A DNA stretch of 59,961 nucleotides from Flavobacterium sp. ASW18X (lineage in GTDB: Bacteria; Bacteroidota; Bacteroidia; Flavobacteriales; Flavobacteriaceae). The stretch is taken from NCBI RefSeq assembly GCF_005144745.1, contig NZ_SWKK01000024.1:1-59961 (forward strand), given 5' to 3'. Shown piece by piece: positions 17,000 through 24,474 of this stretch. Position 1 is the first letter of the stretch. Every line of letters begins with the position of its first letter. The notes beneath the pieces are model-generated. The model did no database searches. It was not told the origin of the DNA and was given only the letters and a program-made list of their open reading frames with translations. Made by a program: the position numbers and the translations under genes.

Positions 17000-17386
17000 G
17001 GGATTACACCACCATTTTATTCGGGATTACACTACCATTTATTCGGGATTACACCTCTATTTACTCGGGATTACACTACCCTTTGTTCGGGATTACACTA
17101 CCTTTTACAAAATTGGAAACCCATAAAACAGCTTAAAAGCTTCAATAATTCGGGATTACACCACCTAATGTTTTTCGGGATTACACCACCCTTTGATTTA
17201 TATAAAAGCATGAAATACAGTAAATTAATGTTTTTGCTTAAGGATTATAAGGTGATTATAAAGGCTAAAAGACCGTTTTTTTTCGGGATTACACTACCAT
17301 TTCGGGATTACACTACCCCGATATTCGGGATTACACCACCCTAATACTCGGTATTACACTACCATTATGTTCGGTATTACACTACC
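17000..17386. repeat. Replication origin: twelve 14-bp iterons
   Basis: The core GGGATTACACYACC, usually preceded by TC, starts at 17000, 17023, 17045, 17067, 17089, 17152, 17177, 17285, 17304, 17327, 17350 and 17373. The first five are 22-23 bp apart (two helical turns), the last five 19-23 bp. The third copy ends CCTCT and the last two read GGTATTACACTACC. Same orientation throughout and directly after the initiator gene: a typical iteron origin. Three groups (5, 2 and 5) are separated by 50-100 bp spacers. Confidence 0.92.
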
Positions 17387-17624
17387 CCTTAAAAAACAAA
17401 ATTAGTGCGTTAAATAACTAAATTACAATGAATTAAAATAAGTTTTATGAGGCCGTTAAAACTATATTTAGAACTATTTTAAAACTCTTTTATATAGATC
17501 TTACATTAATTAGGTCTTTTAAAAGTCATGATTTTTACAAAAAATCACGCCTTACAAAGGGAAATAAAATATTTGTTTTCGAAATATGGAGCTTACTATA
17601 GATAACATCTATTATCAGCTTTTT
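17387..17624. other. AT-rich DNA-unwinding region of the origin
   Basis: The 238 bp after the last iteron are strongly AT-rich, with runs such as TTAAATAACTAAATTACAAT and AACTATTTTAAAAC, and hold no convincing gene. Position beside the iterons suggests the melting region. No DnaA box was clearly recognised. Confidence 0.6.
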
Positions 17625-17837
17625 TTATTTAAAATCGTAGCCATCGATAATTTCGTTTAAATCGATACCGGCTTTACTTAAAAACTTTAAATAAGCAAGA
17701 AAGGTAGTGCCCAGAACCCTGCCCGATTCGACCTTACTTATAGTGCCTTGATCAACGCCTAGTTTTTTCGCAACATCGGATTGTTGTAATCCAAGTTTTT
17801 TTCTTGCATCCGAAAAGACATTATCTTTCTTTGCCAT
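17625..17837 (-). CDS. XRE-family HTH regulator
   Basis: 70 aa, a bare Cro/C1-type helix-turn-helix: ARKKLGLQQSDVAKKLGVDQGTISKVESGRV. No other domain. It lies downstream of the lytic transglycosylase on the same strand and next to the origin; it may regulate the minus-strand tra genes or replication. Confidence 0.85.
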   Translation of the reverse strand: MAKKDNVFSDARKKLGLQQSDVAKKLGVDQGTISKVESGRVLGTTFLAYLKFLSKAGIDLNEIIDGYDFK

Positions 17838-17867
17838 GTATGCTGATTGCTGGGGATAAATATACTA

Positions 17868-18746
17868 TTATAAACTATAATAGATTGTACCTGAAGGCAC
17901 CTGCTCTCCGATAAGGTGAGGATTAAGAAATGCAAATACTTCTTTTTTTACTCCCTCTTGAAGTGTGGATTTATGGGCTGTTTGTGTTGTTTTATTAATG
18001 CTCATTTTTTGCGGGCTTAATTTGAGCTTCATTGGTTGAATACCGTGGTATTCATAAAAATTAAAAATGTATTGAACCGCTAAAAAGGAAGGAACATAGG
18101 TTTTGGTTTCTTTAGGAAGAAATTCCTGCAGCTGCCAAAATGTTTTTTTACCTGTTTTCTTTATCAATTTTAAAAGCCTACCCTCTCCATAATTATAAGC
18201 GGTAAGTACCAGTTCCCAATCTTTGAATTTTTTATATAAATATAAGAGATACCTACAAGCGGCATCGGTAGAAGCGATAGGGTCATAAAAAAGTGAAACA
18301 TTATCAGCATGGTATAATCCATATTGTACGCCAGTACTCGGCATGAATTGCCAAAGCCCCATAGCACCAACCTTACTTTTAGCCCTAGGATTCATGGCCG
18401 ATTCAATTACAGCCAAATATTTAAGCTCTTCTGGAAGTCCGTATTTACGTAGTTTTTTCTCAAAAAAATAAAAGTAGAAATCCGCTTTACCCATAGTATA
18501 GGGCAGGGAAGAAAAGCCCAGGTATCTTTTGACTTGCTTAGCTACAGAAAGGTTTTTTCGGATTTTAATGGTGTTGATGGAATTTATGGTTTCCAAACGT
18601 TGGAAATATAATTCTTTTTCCGATTGAGAAACTTTTTGCCCAGGATCAAAACCCTTAAAATCATTTTTATCTTGTTGGCCATTTAAACAAAAGCAGCACA
18701 ACAAAAAAAAAGTGCTAATCCTCCAACAGCTTTCGAATCTTGTCAT
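17868..18746 (-). CDS. Lytic transglycosylase (SLT domain)
   Basis: About 292 aa. An N-terminal export signal (WRISTFFLLCCFCLNGQ) is followed by the SLT fold: YLAVIESAMNP with catalytic Glu near residue 115, KVGAMGLWQFMPSTG, and ELVLTAYNYGEGRL. Such enzymes open peptidoglycan for the T4SS (VirB1 role). I chose ATG 18746, which puts the signal peptide at the N-terminus and overlaps the previous gene's end by 32 bp; a longer start at 18809 would bury the signal. It is grouped with the second ParA on the minus strand, away from the main T4SS operon. Confidence 0.87.
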   Translation of the reverse strand: MTRFESCWRISTFFLLCCFCLNGQQDKNDFKGFDPGQKVSQSEKELYFQRLETINSINTIKIRKNLSVAKQVKRYLGFSSLPYTMGKADFYFYFFEKKLRKYGLPEELKYLAVIESAMNPRAKSKVGAMGLWQFMPSTGVQYGLYHADNVSLFYDPIASTDAACRYLLYLYKKFKDWELVLTAYNYGEGRLLKLIKKTGKKTFWQLQEFLPKETKTYVPSFLAVQYIFNFYEYHGIQPMKLKLSPQKMSINKTTQTAHKSTLQEGVKKEVFAFLNPHLIGEQVPSGTIYYSL

Positions 18747-19050
18747 CGATGATATCATCATTGTTATTTTCTCCAAAATCAAGAAAATCATTTTCTGTTT
18801 TTTCTTCATAAGGCGATGCTATTTCGAAAGATGCTATTTCATTATCTATTTTGTCGGCAGCGGCCATTTCAAAAATATTAGTTTCCATTTCCAATTCTTC
18901 TAAAACGGATTTACTTTCGTTACTATCGAAATTGCTTTCACTTTTTTGTGCTGGCTTTTTCTTTATCCAATACTTGGTGACCACTAGGTATACCCCTATG
19001 CACATAATTACATAGGCTAACATGATGATGATTATCCTTTCCTGGCTCAT
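18715..19050 (-). CDS. Single-pass membrane protein of the traA operon
   Basis: 111 aa. One N-terminal transmembrane helix (residues about 6-25, IIIIMLAYVIMCIGVYLVV) then an acidic, probably disordered tail rich in Glu, Asp, Asn and Ser. It lies between an RHH-like gene and the lytic transglycosylase. Family not recognised; it may anchor transfer components at the inner membrane. Confidence 0.7.
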   Translation of the reverse strand: MSQERIIIIMLAYVIMCIGVYLVVTKYWIKKKPAQKSESNFDSNESKSVLEELEMETNIFEMAAADKIDNEIASFEIASPYEEKTENDFLDFGENNNDDIIDDKIRKLLED

Positions 19051-19059
19051 GATGTACGA

Positions 19060-19386
19060 TTATTTCAATCCCATTTTTTTAAGACCTTTAGCTATAAACT
19101 CATCCACAAGCGAACTATTGCTTATTTTGGTATCTCCTTTCAATTTTTGTTCCAGAACGTATCTTTTGAGCACATCCATAGATTCTTTACTGACATAGAA
19201 ATGTTCCCTTACTTTCTCTACAGCAGCTACATTAGTTTTAGGTTTATTTGCTATTTTTTTATCCCCTTTGCTTTTTTGTTCAGGTTTCTCCTTTTTGGTT
19301 TGTTTTTCGTCGTTAAACATTACACTGTCCAAAGCGTTTTGAGTCAGGTCGGCTGATGTGTCGAAGTCAAATTCTTTTTTAGCCAT
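19060..19386 (-). CDS. Ribbon-helix-helix-like partner of TraA
   Basis: 108 aa. The first 55 residues are charged and disordered; the C-terminal part (REHFYVSKESMDVLKRYVLE, then KISNSSLVDEFIAKGLKKMG) looks like a ribbon-helix-helix. It starts 3 bp after the ParA-type gene, giving a second ParA/RHH pair. In Bacteroidetes transfer regions this position is often called TraB. It probably binds repeats near 20.1 kb. Confidence 0.65.
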   Translation of the reverse strand: MAKKEFDFDTSADLTQNALDSVMFNDEKQTKKEKPEQKSKGDKKIANKPKTNVAAVEKVREHFYVSKESMDVLKRYVLEQKLKGDTKISNSSLVDEFIAKGLKKMGLK

Positions 19387-19389
19387 ATC

Positions 19390-20079
19390 TTATGCCAATT
19401 GTTTTAAAAATTCGTTAGCGAAGCTTATATAGCCTCTATCGTGTTCTTTTTCTTCTGTTTTATAGTCCAATGGAGTTATAAAACTTCTTTGTTCTGGATA
19501 TCTAACTCTTTTTAATATTACACTTTGATAATGTTCGATATCGTGTTTTTCTTTTAGATGCTCTCGTATATCTTCCATTTTATGAAGTATCTGTTTTTCT
19601 ACTCGGAAGGTTACGGTTTTAATGTTTTTTTCGGGATAACGTTTTTTTATGGTTTTAATAAGCTCCACCGCTTTTCTTATTTCTTCTTCATCTCTGGAGT
19701 AGGGCACCACCATGTGGTCCAAGTGTTTTATAATGGGACCAACTTCATCTAAGGCACGTTGGCCAATGTCAATGAAAAGAATATCAAATTTTCCCGAAGC
19801 TTTGAATTTTTCTATTAGTGTAGGAACGTCTTTAGAAAATGCTTTGAAGACTTTAATATCGGATTTAGGTTTTTCTTTTTGGGAAAGTTCTTGCTGGTTA
19901 TTTATTGCATTTTTTTCTTGCTCTTTTACATAGATAGAATAGGTACTCCATTGATGGTTATCGCAATCAATAAGCGCTATTTTTTTTTCATAATACGCAT
20001 TTAAAAATGATGAAAGCAAAATGGTATTTGTGGTTTTTCCCACCCCCCCTTTGTTGTTGAATATCATTGCCGTTTTCAT
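19390..20079 (-). CDS. traA: ParA-family ATPase of the transfer region (TraA-like)
   Basis: 229 aa. Deviant Walker A at residues 10-17 (KGGVGKTT), LIDCDNHQWST (A') and ILFIDIGQ in the B position. It lies at the head of the minus-strand operon, diverging from mobC and the relaxase across the candidate oriT, as TraA does in Bacteroidetes conjugative elements. It probably helps position relaxosome or T4SS rather than segregate the plasmid, since another ParA is at 14520. Confidence 0.85.
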   Translation of the reverse strand: MKTAMIFNNKGGVGKTTNTILLSSFLNAYYEKKIALIDCDNHQWSTYSIYVKEQEKNAINNQQELSQKEKPKSDIKVFKAFSKDVPTLIEKFKASGKFDILFIDIGQRALDEVGPIIKHLDHMVVPYSRDEEEIRKAVELIKTIKKRYPEKNIKTVTFRVEKQILHKMEDIREHLKEKHDIEHYQSVILKRVRYPEQRSFITPLDYKTEEKEHDRGYISFANEFLKQLA

Positions 20080-20092
20080 TCCCTGCTTTTTT

Positions 20093-20172
20093 ATTGTGAC
20101 TTTGTGCTTTTGTTACAGTGTGTCTTTGTGATAGTGTTCTATGGTGCTATTGTGACGTTGTGCTATTGTGAC
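20093..20172. repeat. 24-bp direct repeats upstream of traA
   Basis: ATTGTGACTTTGTGCTTTTG at 20093 and ATTGTGACGTTGTGCTATTG at 20149 are the first 20 bases of 24-bp repeats matching at 21 positions. More GTG-rich words lie between. They are in the divergent traA/mobC gap, so they may be binding sites of the RHH partner or part of oriT. Confidence 0.65.
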
Positions 20173-20229
20173 ACTAAGGTATCAATTAATTCTTTAAGGG
20201 TATAGTAGTGAAGTTCTATTTTATCTCTT

Positions 20230-20343
20230 AGGGTTCTTATGTGTAACTATTTTCTTATATTCGTAACTGGCGACTACGCCTTGGCGTAGTTTGCAAGGTG
20301 GATAAAAGTAATACTTTTATTAATTTATCACAGATAATCGATT
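20230..20343. other. Candidate origin of transfer (oriT)
   Basis: Two perfect palindromes lie just upstream of mobC: ACTACGCC/GGCGTAGT with a TT loop at 20273-20290, and ATAAAAGTA/TACTTTTAT at 20302-20320. Between them is TTGCAAGGTGG. Relaxases of this type nick a few bases beside an inverted repeat close to their own gene, so the nic site may lie in 20285-20305. The exact nick cannot be set from sequence alone. Confidence 0.5.
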
Positions 20344-20775
20344 TTGAAACACAAGACCATAAAAAACGTTGGCCGTCCCAAAATGGACGACAACAAGAAA
20401 TGCAAACGCATATCCTTTACCTGTTCACCTGAACTTTTTGAACAGATAAAAGAGCGTTCTGAAACTTATTTTGGAGGTAAAACCACAAAGTATATTGTCC
20501 ATAAATTAAGTCAAGACCACAACTCTCAAGCTTTAAATAGTCCTTCTAGAATACGGAATAACCCGGTTGAATTTGACCGTATAGAACTCTATAAGTTAAT
20601 TAAAGAAGTAAATAAAATTGGAACCAATATCAACCAGATTGCACATAAAACCAATCTGGGTTTCAGGCGTGACCAAGCCTTAAAAGAAGCCCTGGATATT
20701 ACCCAAGAAAAACTGGACCAGACTGTTTCAACCATTAACCAATTGTTGCAGCTTAACAATCCCAATTTCAAATGA
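20344..20775 (+). CDS. mobC: MobC-like relaxosome accessory protein
   Basis: 143 aa. An RHH-type DNA-binding N-terminus (GRPKMDDNKKCKRISFTCSP) is followed by the MobC signature IKEVNKIGTNINQIAHKTN. Start is TTG 20344, which keeps the GRPK segment; ATG 20383 is the alternative. The last four bases overlap the relaxase start (ATGA), so the pair is coupled. It would bind oriT and load the relaxase. Confidence 0.87.
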   Translation: MKHKTIKNVGRPKMDDNKKCKRISFTCSPELFEQIKERSETYFGGKTTKYIVHKLSQDHNSQALNSPSRIRNNPVEFDRIELYKLIKEVNKIGTNINQIAHKTNLGFRRDQALKEALDITQEKLDQTVSTINQLLQLNNPNFK

Positions 20776-23700
20776 TAGCTCAAATTTCACATACATCAAA
20801 TACGAATGGTATTGTGACCTATCATACTAAAAAGATAGAAGAAGGAGTTGCTGAAATAATCTCAGAACGGCATGTAAATACCAGTACCAAATCCAATATT
20901 ACCGCCTCTATTAATAGCTACAATGTTTTTTCAAAAACCGAACGTCCTACCGTTCATATTAGTATTAATTTTCCTGTAGGGGATAGAGGTGTGTTAAGCC
21001 AAGAAATGTATGTGGAAATAGGGGAGCGTTATCTTAAGGAGTTAGGTTATGGTGAGCAACCCTATGTAATGGTCAAGCATATGGACCAAGCTCACCCGCA
21101 CATTCATATCGTAACTACAAAAGTTACTGATAACGGTAAGACTATAGCTACCTGGGGAGAGCGGTACCGTTCTCAGAACATATCAAGAAAGATTGAACTT
21201 GATTACAATCTTACACAGGTTTCTAGTATAAAAAATAGTCCGGCTCAGCGTCAAGAGGTCTATGAGCAAAAGGACTATAAAAACCTGCTAAGGAACAGTG
21301 TCAAAGAGGCGCTTTCCCTCAGGCCGAAACGTTATGAGGATTTAGAGCTTTTACTACGTGAACGCTATGGTATAGCGATTTACCGTACAAAGCAGAATGG
21401 AATAGGATTTGCTGCTTTAGGTAATGAGCATGAGCGTTATATAAACGGGTTCGGAACCAAGGGGGTTGCAGGTTCCAATTTGGATAAGGCCTATTCCGGA
21501 AAGGCCATAAGGGAAACCCTTTCCAAAAACTTTAAGGAAGCGCCTAAGCGTTACCGCAACCTTAAGGCGACCGAGGACATCCTGGTGGAAAAACTAGCCT
21601 ATTTCGATTCCATCAGCAGCCTTGACTTTAAGCATATATTCGAACCGTTGGGAAAAGAGCTGCAGGGAGAGGAAAAGTTTATCGTAGTGGACACCAAGGG
21701 GAAAAACGTATTTTCTGAGCGTGATTTAAAGCAAGTTGATTTTAAAAAAATTCAACGTACTACTCAACTAAAGCATCCTGTTGGAAGCGGTCTGTTTAAA
21801 GTTATAGCGGATGAAACTTTTCGGGTATATAAAAGCAGTACCTCTAGAGCACTTAAAACTTCAAAATTTATATCAGAAATAGCCACAAAGGAGGGACTTT
21901 TAAAACACCTGCAGGAATCTAGTACGCTAAAGATTTTTGAACCTTTACTTAGTGAATCACAACTGAAAGAACTCCGTAGTTTTGTTGAGGAGTATTTAGG
22001 GGTGTTGAAATCAGAACTGCCAGATATTATTTCCAAGGAAGATTTCTACCAGAATAAGGAAGTAGCATTATTACATGATTTTGCTAAATCCAATGGATTA
22101 AACCCTCAAGATTTATTATCCTTATTTCGACTAAATACCTTTCATAAGCAATATGTTCACACCAAGGCAGAACAGAGCGTATTATCCCTAATTGAAAGAA
22201 CGCTGAATCATATCTCAGGAGAGGATAATCCAAAGAAGAACGACAGGGTAGGGGCTACCACCTTATTTGATGTGCAACGGTTTATATCCTTGTCCAATCT
22301 TGTTCCCGAACAACGGGAGTATATGGAGAAGGAGCTTGTTGGCAAATATCTATCCCGAGTATCCAATGAGTTAAAGCGAGAGGTAATAGACCCAAAATCA
22401 TTAGTAGCGGCTTACAATAAAAAAGGTTTTATGTTATCCCTTGAAACCTCTGGTAATAAGAACATTATTAAAGCAAGAATGATGGATATGGGTAGCGAGC
22501 ATGTTGTAAAGGGATTGGGGAGTTTTCTAGACAAGCAGCATTTAAAGCAGCAGCAGTTACCAGAGCGTATGGACGATATTCGTTTTAACCATGCGATGGA
22601 TACCGGTTCCTATGGATGGGCTTATAGCATGATTAGGGATAATATGGTAAGCCCTGGGATACTATCCGAATTCAAGGACCATAAAGCATTCGAACCGTTT
22701 AAACAAGAAGAGGCTAATAAGGAGCTCATTGGCAAGCTATTGTACGAATATAAGTTGGAGGGCGGTTATCGATATACTTCTGACCTAAAGGAATATCTTA
22801 TCGGGGATAAGGAAGATTTCAAAGCCTACCTTAAGGAAAAGGAACAGGTATTGCCGGAAGCCTTCGTGGATGATTTTTTAAAAGGGTATACCTCACAGGA
22901 ATCACTCAATGAGTCGATACGCTCGGAACGGGAGCGTTTTGCCAATACCCTTAAACTAGCCGAGGGATTTGCAAATCCGAATATGGCAGCACTTTTAGGG
23001 ATACGTTTCGATTCGAGCGGAAGGGCAATGGACCTTCATGGAAAGTATACGGCGGATACCACCCTTACGGGCAGACAACAGGTACTTTTGGTGAACCTGC
23101 AGAAACAACCCTATTTCGAATACTATTCCAATAGCTTCCAACAGGTTACCCATTCTTTATATGGAGACAAACGGGAACTTTCGGATATCGGTTACGACAA
23201 GCTTATGGCGTTCGAATTATTCAAGGACCATATTCCCGAAAAGCACAGGGAACGATACCAAGTCAGTTTCGAAAGACCTTATATCGAGCATTTCGTGGAG
23301 AAACTGGCTACATTACCAGGGAATCCCTTACAGAAAATTGATTATCTTAACAGTAAAGGAATCCGGGCTGTTGACACCAAGGAGGGAGTACAATTTAAGC
23401 TAGGGGGAACTGATAAATTATATTTGCTTAGTTCGAATCACGGAATTGATAATCCTAGCTTAGGAAGTCAGGTATTAACTATGAGGGAGCATGGTTTTAC
23501 TCAACAAGGTAGTGCTCGTAGCGAACAATACCGTTTTGTCATTGCTATGGAAAAAGGAAATTATAATGAGGCGGCATGGTTATTGTTGACCAATAAAGCG
23601 AAAGCCTCTGTTTCTGAATTAGAGCCTATGGCGAATAAAAAACTACAGGAAGAATTAAGTAAATTAAGTGATAAGGGCTTTAAGATGGATGATGTGTTCC

Positions 23701-23810
23701 AGAGCACCGCTAGATTATTAAAGGATGATATTGGTGGTGATGGACATTATTCTGGTAAGAAAAGCAAAGGAAAGCGAAAAGGCCCAAAACATGGCCCAAG
23801 AATCGGATAA
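20772..23810 (+). CDS. Relaxase/mobilization nuclease (MOBP-type)
   Basis: 1012 aa. The relaxase domain occupies about the first 200 residues: HISINFPVGDRG, then motif III HMDQAHPHIHIV at 103-114 (metal-binding His108, His110 and His112, with His103 and Asp105). The catalytic Tyr is probably among Y17, Y50 and Y80. The remaining 800 residues are unusually long and helical with no recognised helicase motif; the tail is very basic (SGKKSKGKRKGPKHGPRIG). It nicks oriT, stays covalently bound to the 5' end and pilots the strand through the T4SS. Confidence 0.92.
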   Translation: MIAQISHTSNTNGIVTYHTKKIEEGVAEIISERHVNTSTKSNITASINSYNVFSKTERPTVHISINFPVGDRGVLSQEMYVEIGERYLKELGYGEQPYVMVKHMDQAHPHIHIVTTKVTDNGKTIATWGERYRSQNISRKIELDYNLTQVSSIKNSPAQRQEVYEQKDYKNLLRNSVKEALSLRPKRYEDLELLLRERYGIAIYRTKQNGIGFAALGNEHERYINGFGTKGVAGSNLDKAYSGKAIRETLSKNFKEAPKRYRNLKATEDILVEKLAYFDSISSLDFKHIFEPLGKELQGEEKFIVVDTKGKNVFSERDLKQVDFKKIQRTTQLKHPVGSGLFKVIADETFRVYKSSTSRALKTSKFISEIATKEGLLKHLQESSTLKIFEPLLSESQLKELRSFVEEYLGVLKSELPDIISKEDFYQNKEVALLHDFAKSNGLNPQDLLSLFRLNTFHKQYVHTKAEQSVLSLIERTLNHISGEDNPKKNDRVGATTLFDVQRFISLSNLVPEQREYMEKELVGKYLSRVSNELKREVIDPKSLVAAYNKKGFMLSLETSGNKNIIKARMMDMGSEHVVKGLGSFLDKQHLKQQQLPERMDDIRFNHAMDTGSYGWAYSMIRDNMVSPGILSEFKDHKAFEPFKQEEANKELIGKLLYEYKLEGGYRYTSDLKEYLIGDKEDFKAYLKEKEQVLPEAFVDDFLKGYTSQESLNESIRSERERFANTLKLAEGFANPNMAALLGIRFDSSGRAMDLHGKYTADTTLTGRQQVLLVNLQKQPYFEYYSNSFQQVTHSLYGDKRELSDIGYDKLMAFELFKDHIPEKHRERYQVSFERPYIEHFVEKLATLPGNPLQKIDYLNSKGIRAVDTKEGVQFKLGGTDKLYLLSSNHGIDNPSLGSQVLTMREHGFTQQGSARSEQYRFVIAMEKGNYNEAAWLLLTNKAKASVSELEPMANKKLQEELSKLSDKGFKMDDVFQSTARLLKDDIGGDGHYSGKKSKGKRKGPKHGPRIG

Positions 23811-23864
23811 TGGTTGTTTGTCCCTTTCTTTTGTGAGAACAAACAACAATTAAATTCTAGTATT

Positions 23865-24005
23865 ATGAGAAATGTAGAAATAGTGCCAAAGGACAAAAGA
23901 AACGAGTTAAGAACCGTTAAGGTTCCAACTACCCAGAAAAAGAAAAAGAAAGGTTTTCTTTCTCACTTCTTAGGATACTTCTTGTTTTTTAGTCTTTTTG
24001 ATTAG
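23865..24005 (+). CDS. Small basic protein with C-terminal hydrophobic tail
   Basis: 46 aa, starting at ATG 23865: basic N-terminus, a KKKKKG stretch, then a hydrophobic tail (FLSHFLGYFLFFSLFD) that could span the membrane. Same direction as the relaxase, 54 bp after it. Too small to assign; it could be a chance reading frame. Confidence 0.4.
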   Translation: MRNVEIVPKDKRNELRTVKVPTTQKKKKKGFLSHFLGYFLFFSLFD

Positions 24006-24014
24006 ACCAGAACC

Positions 24015-24461
24015 TTACGAGGTTATCTGTTTTTTGAAGCGTTCAATAGCCGTATTCGTTTCTTCTTGGATGGCTTTAATATCCTGATTGAGTTGATTAA
24101 ATGCGTTATCTACATTGGAACGATTTAATATAAACTCAGATTGGTGATTCTTTTTTGGTATAAGTAGATTGTCCTTGCTAATTATCCATAAGGGATTATA
24201 TCCCATAAGGGTAAAAAAATGAATGATTTTAAATACTACCCTAAAGGAGGTTCCAGCTCTATTATTTTCTAAAGAATTAAAAGCAGCGGCGGACATGCCT
24301 AAAGCTTCCGCAAACATTTTTTGGTCGTAAAGGTCTTCTTTTGTTTCCTTTTGTAATTCTCTTCTTATCATTTTGAGCCTTTCCGGAATATATCCGAAAT
24401 CTTCGTTTTCCATTTGCTTTAGGAATATTGCCCCTTTACCTTCATTTGTCTGGTCGTACAT
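24015..24461 (-). CDS. XRE-family regulator with C-terminal coiled coil
   Basis: 148 aa. Residues about 45-75 form a Cro/C1-like HTH (DQKMFAEALGMSAAAFNSLENNRAG), followed by a hydrophobic helix and a C-terminal coiled coil (NAFNQLNQDIKAIQEETN). It begins 13 bp after the coupling protein gene on the same strand and is probably co-transcribed with it, as a regulator of transfer genes. Confidence 0.8.
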   Translation of the reverse strand: MYDQTNEGKGAIFLKQMENEDFGYIPERLKMIRRELQKETKEDLYDQKMFAEALGMSAAAFNSLENNRAGTSFRVVFKIIHFFTLMGYNPLWIISKDNLLIPKKNHQSEFILNRSNVDNAFNQLNQDIKAIQEETNTAIERFKKQITS

Positions 24462-24474
24462 GCTCGCAAAGATA

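Noticed and set aside
16952-17344. A 130-aa reading frame with repeated SGLHY/FGITP phrases
   Set aside because: It is the translation of the iterons and starts inside rep; repeats at DNA level explain it.
17000-17386. Possible CRISPR array
   Set aside because: Repeat unit is only 14 bp, spacing 19-25 bp with AT-rich short spacers and two long gaps, and no cas genes; initiator adjacency shows iterons.
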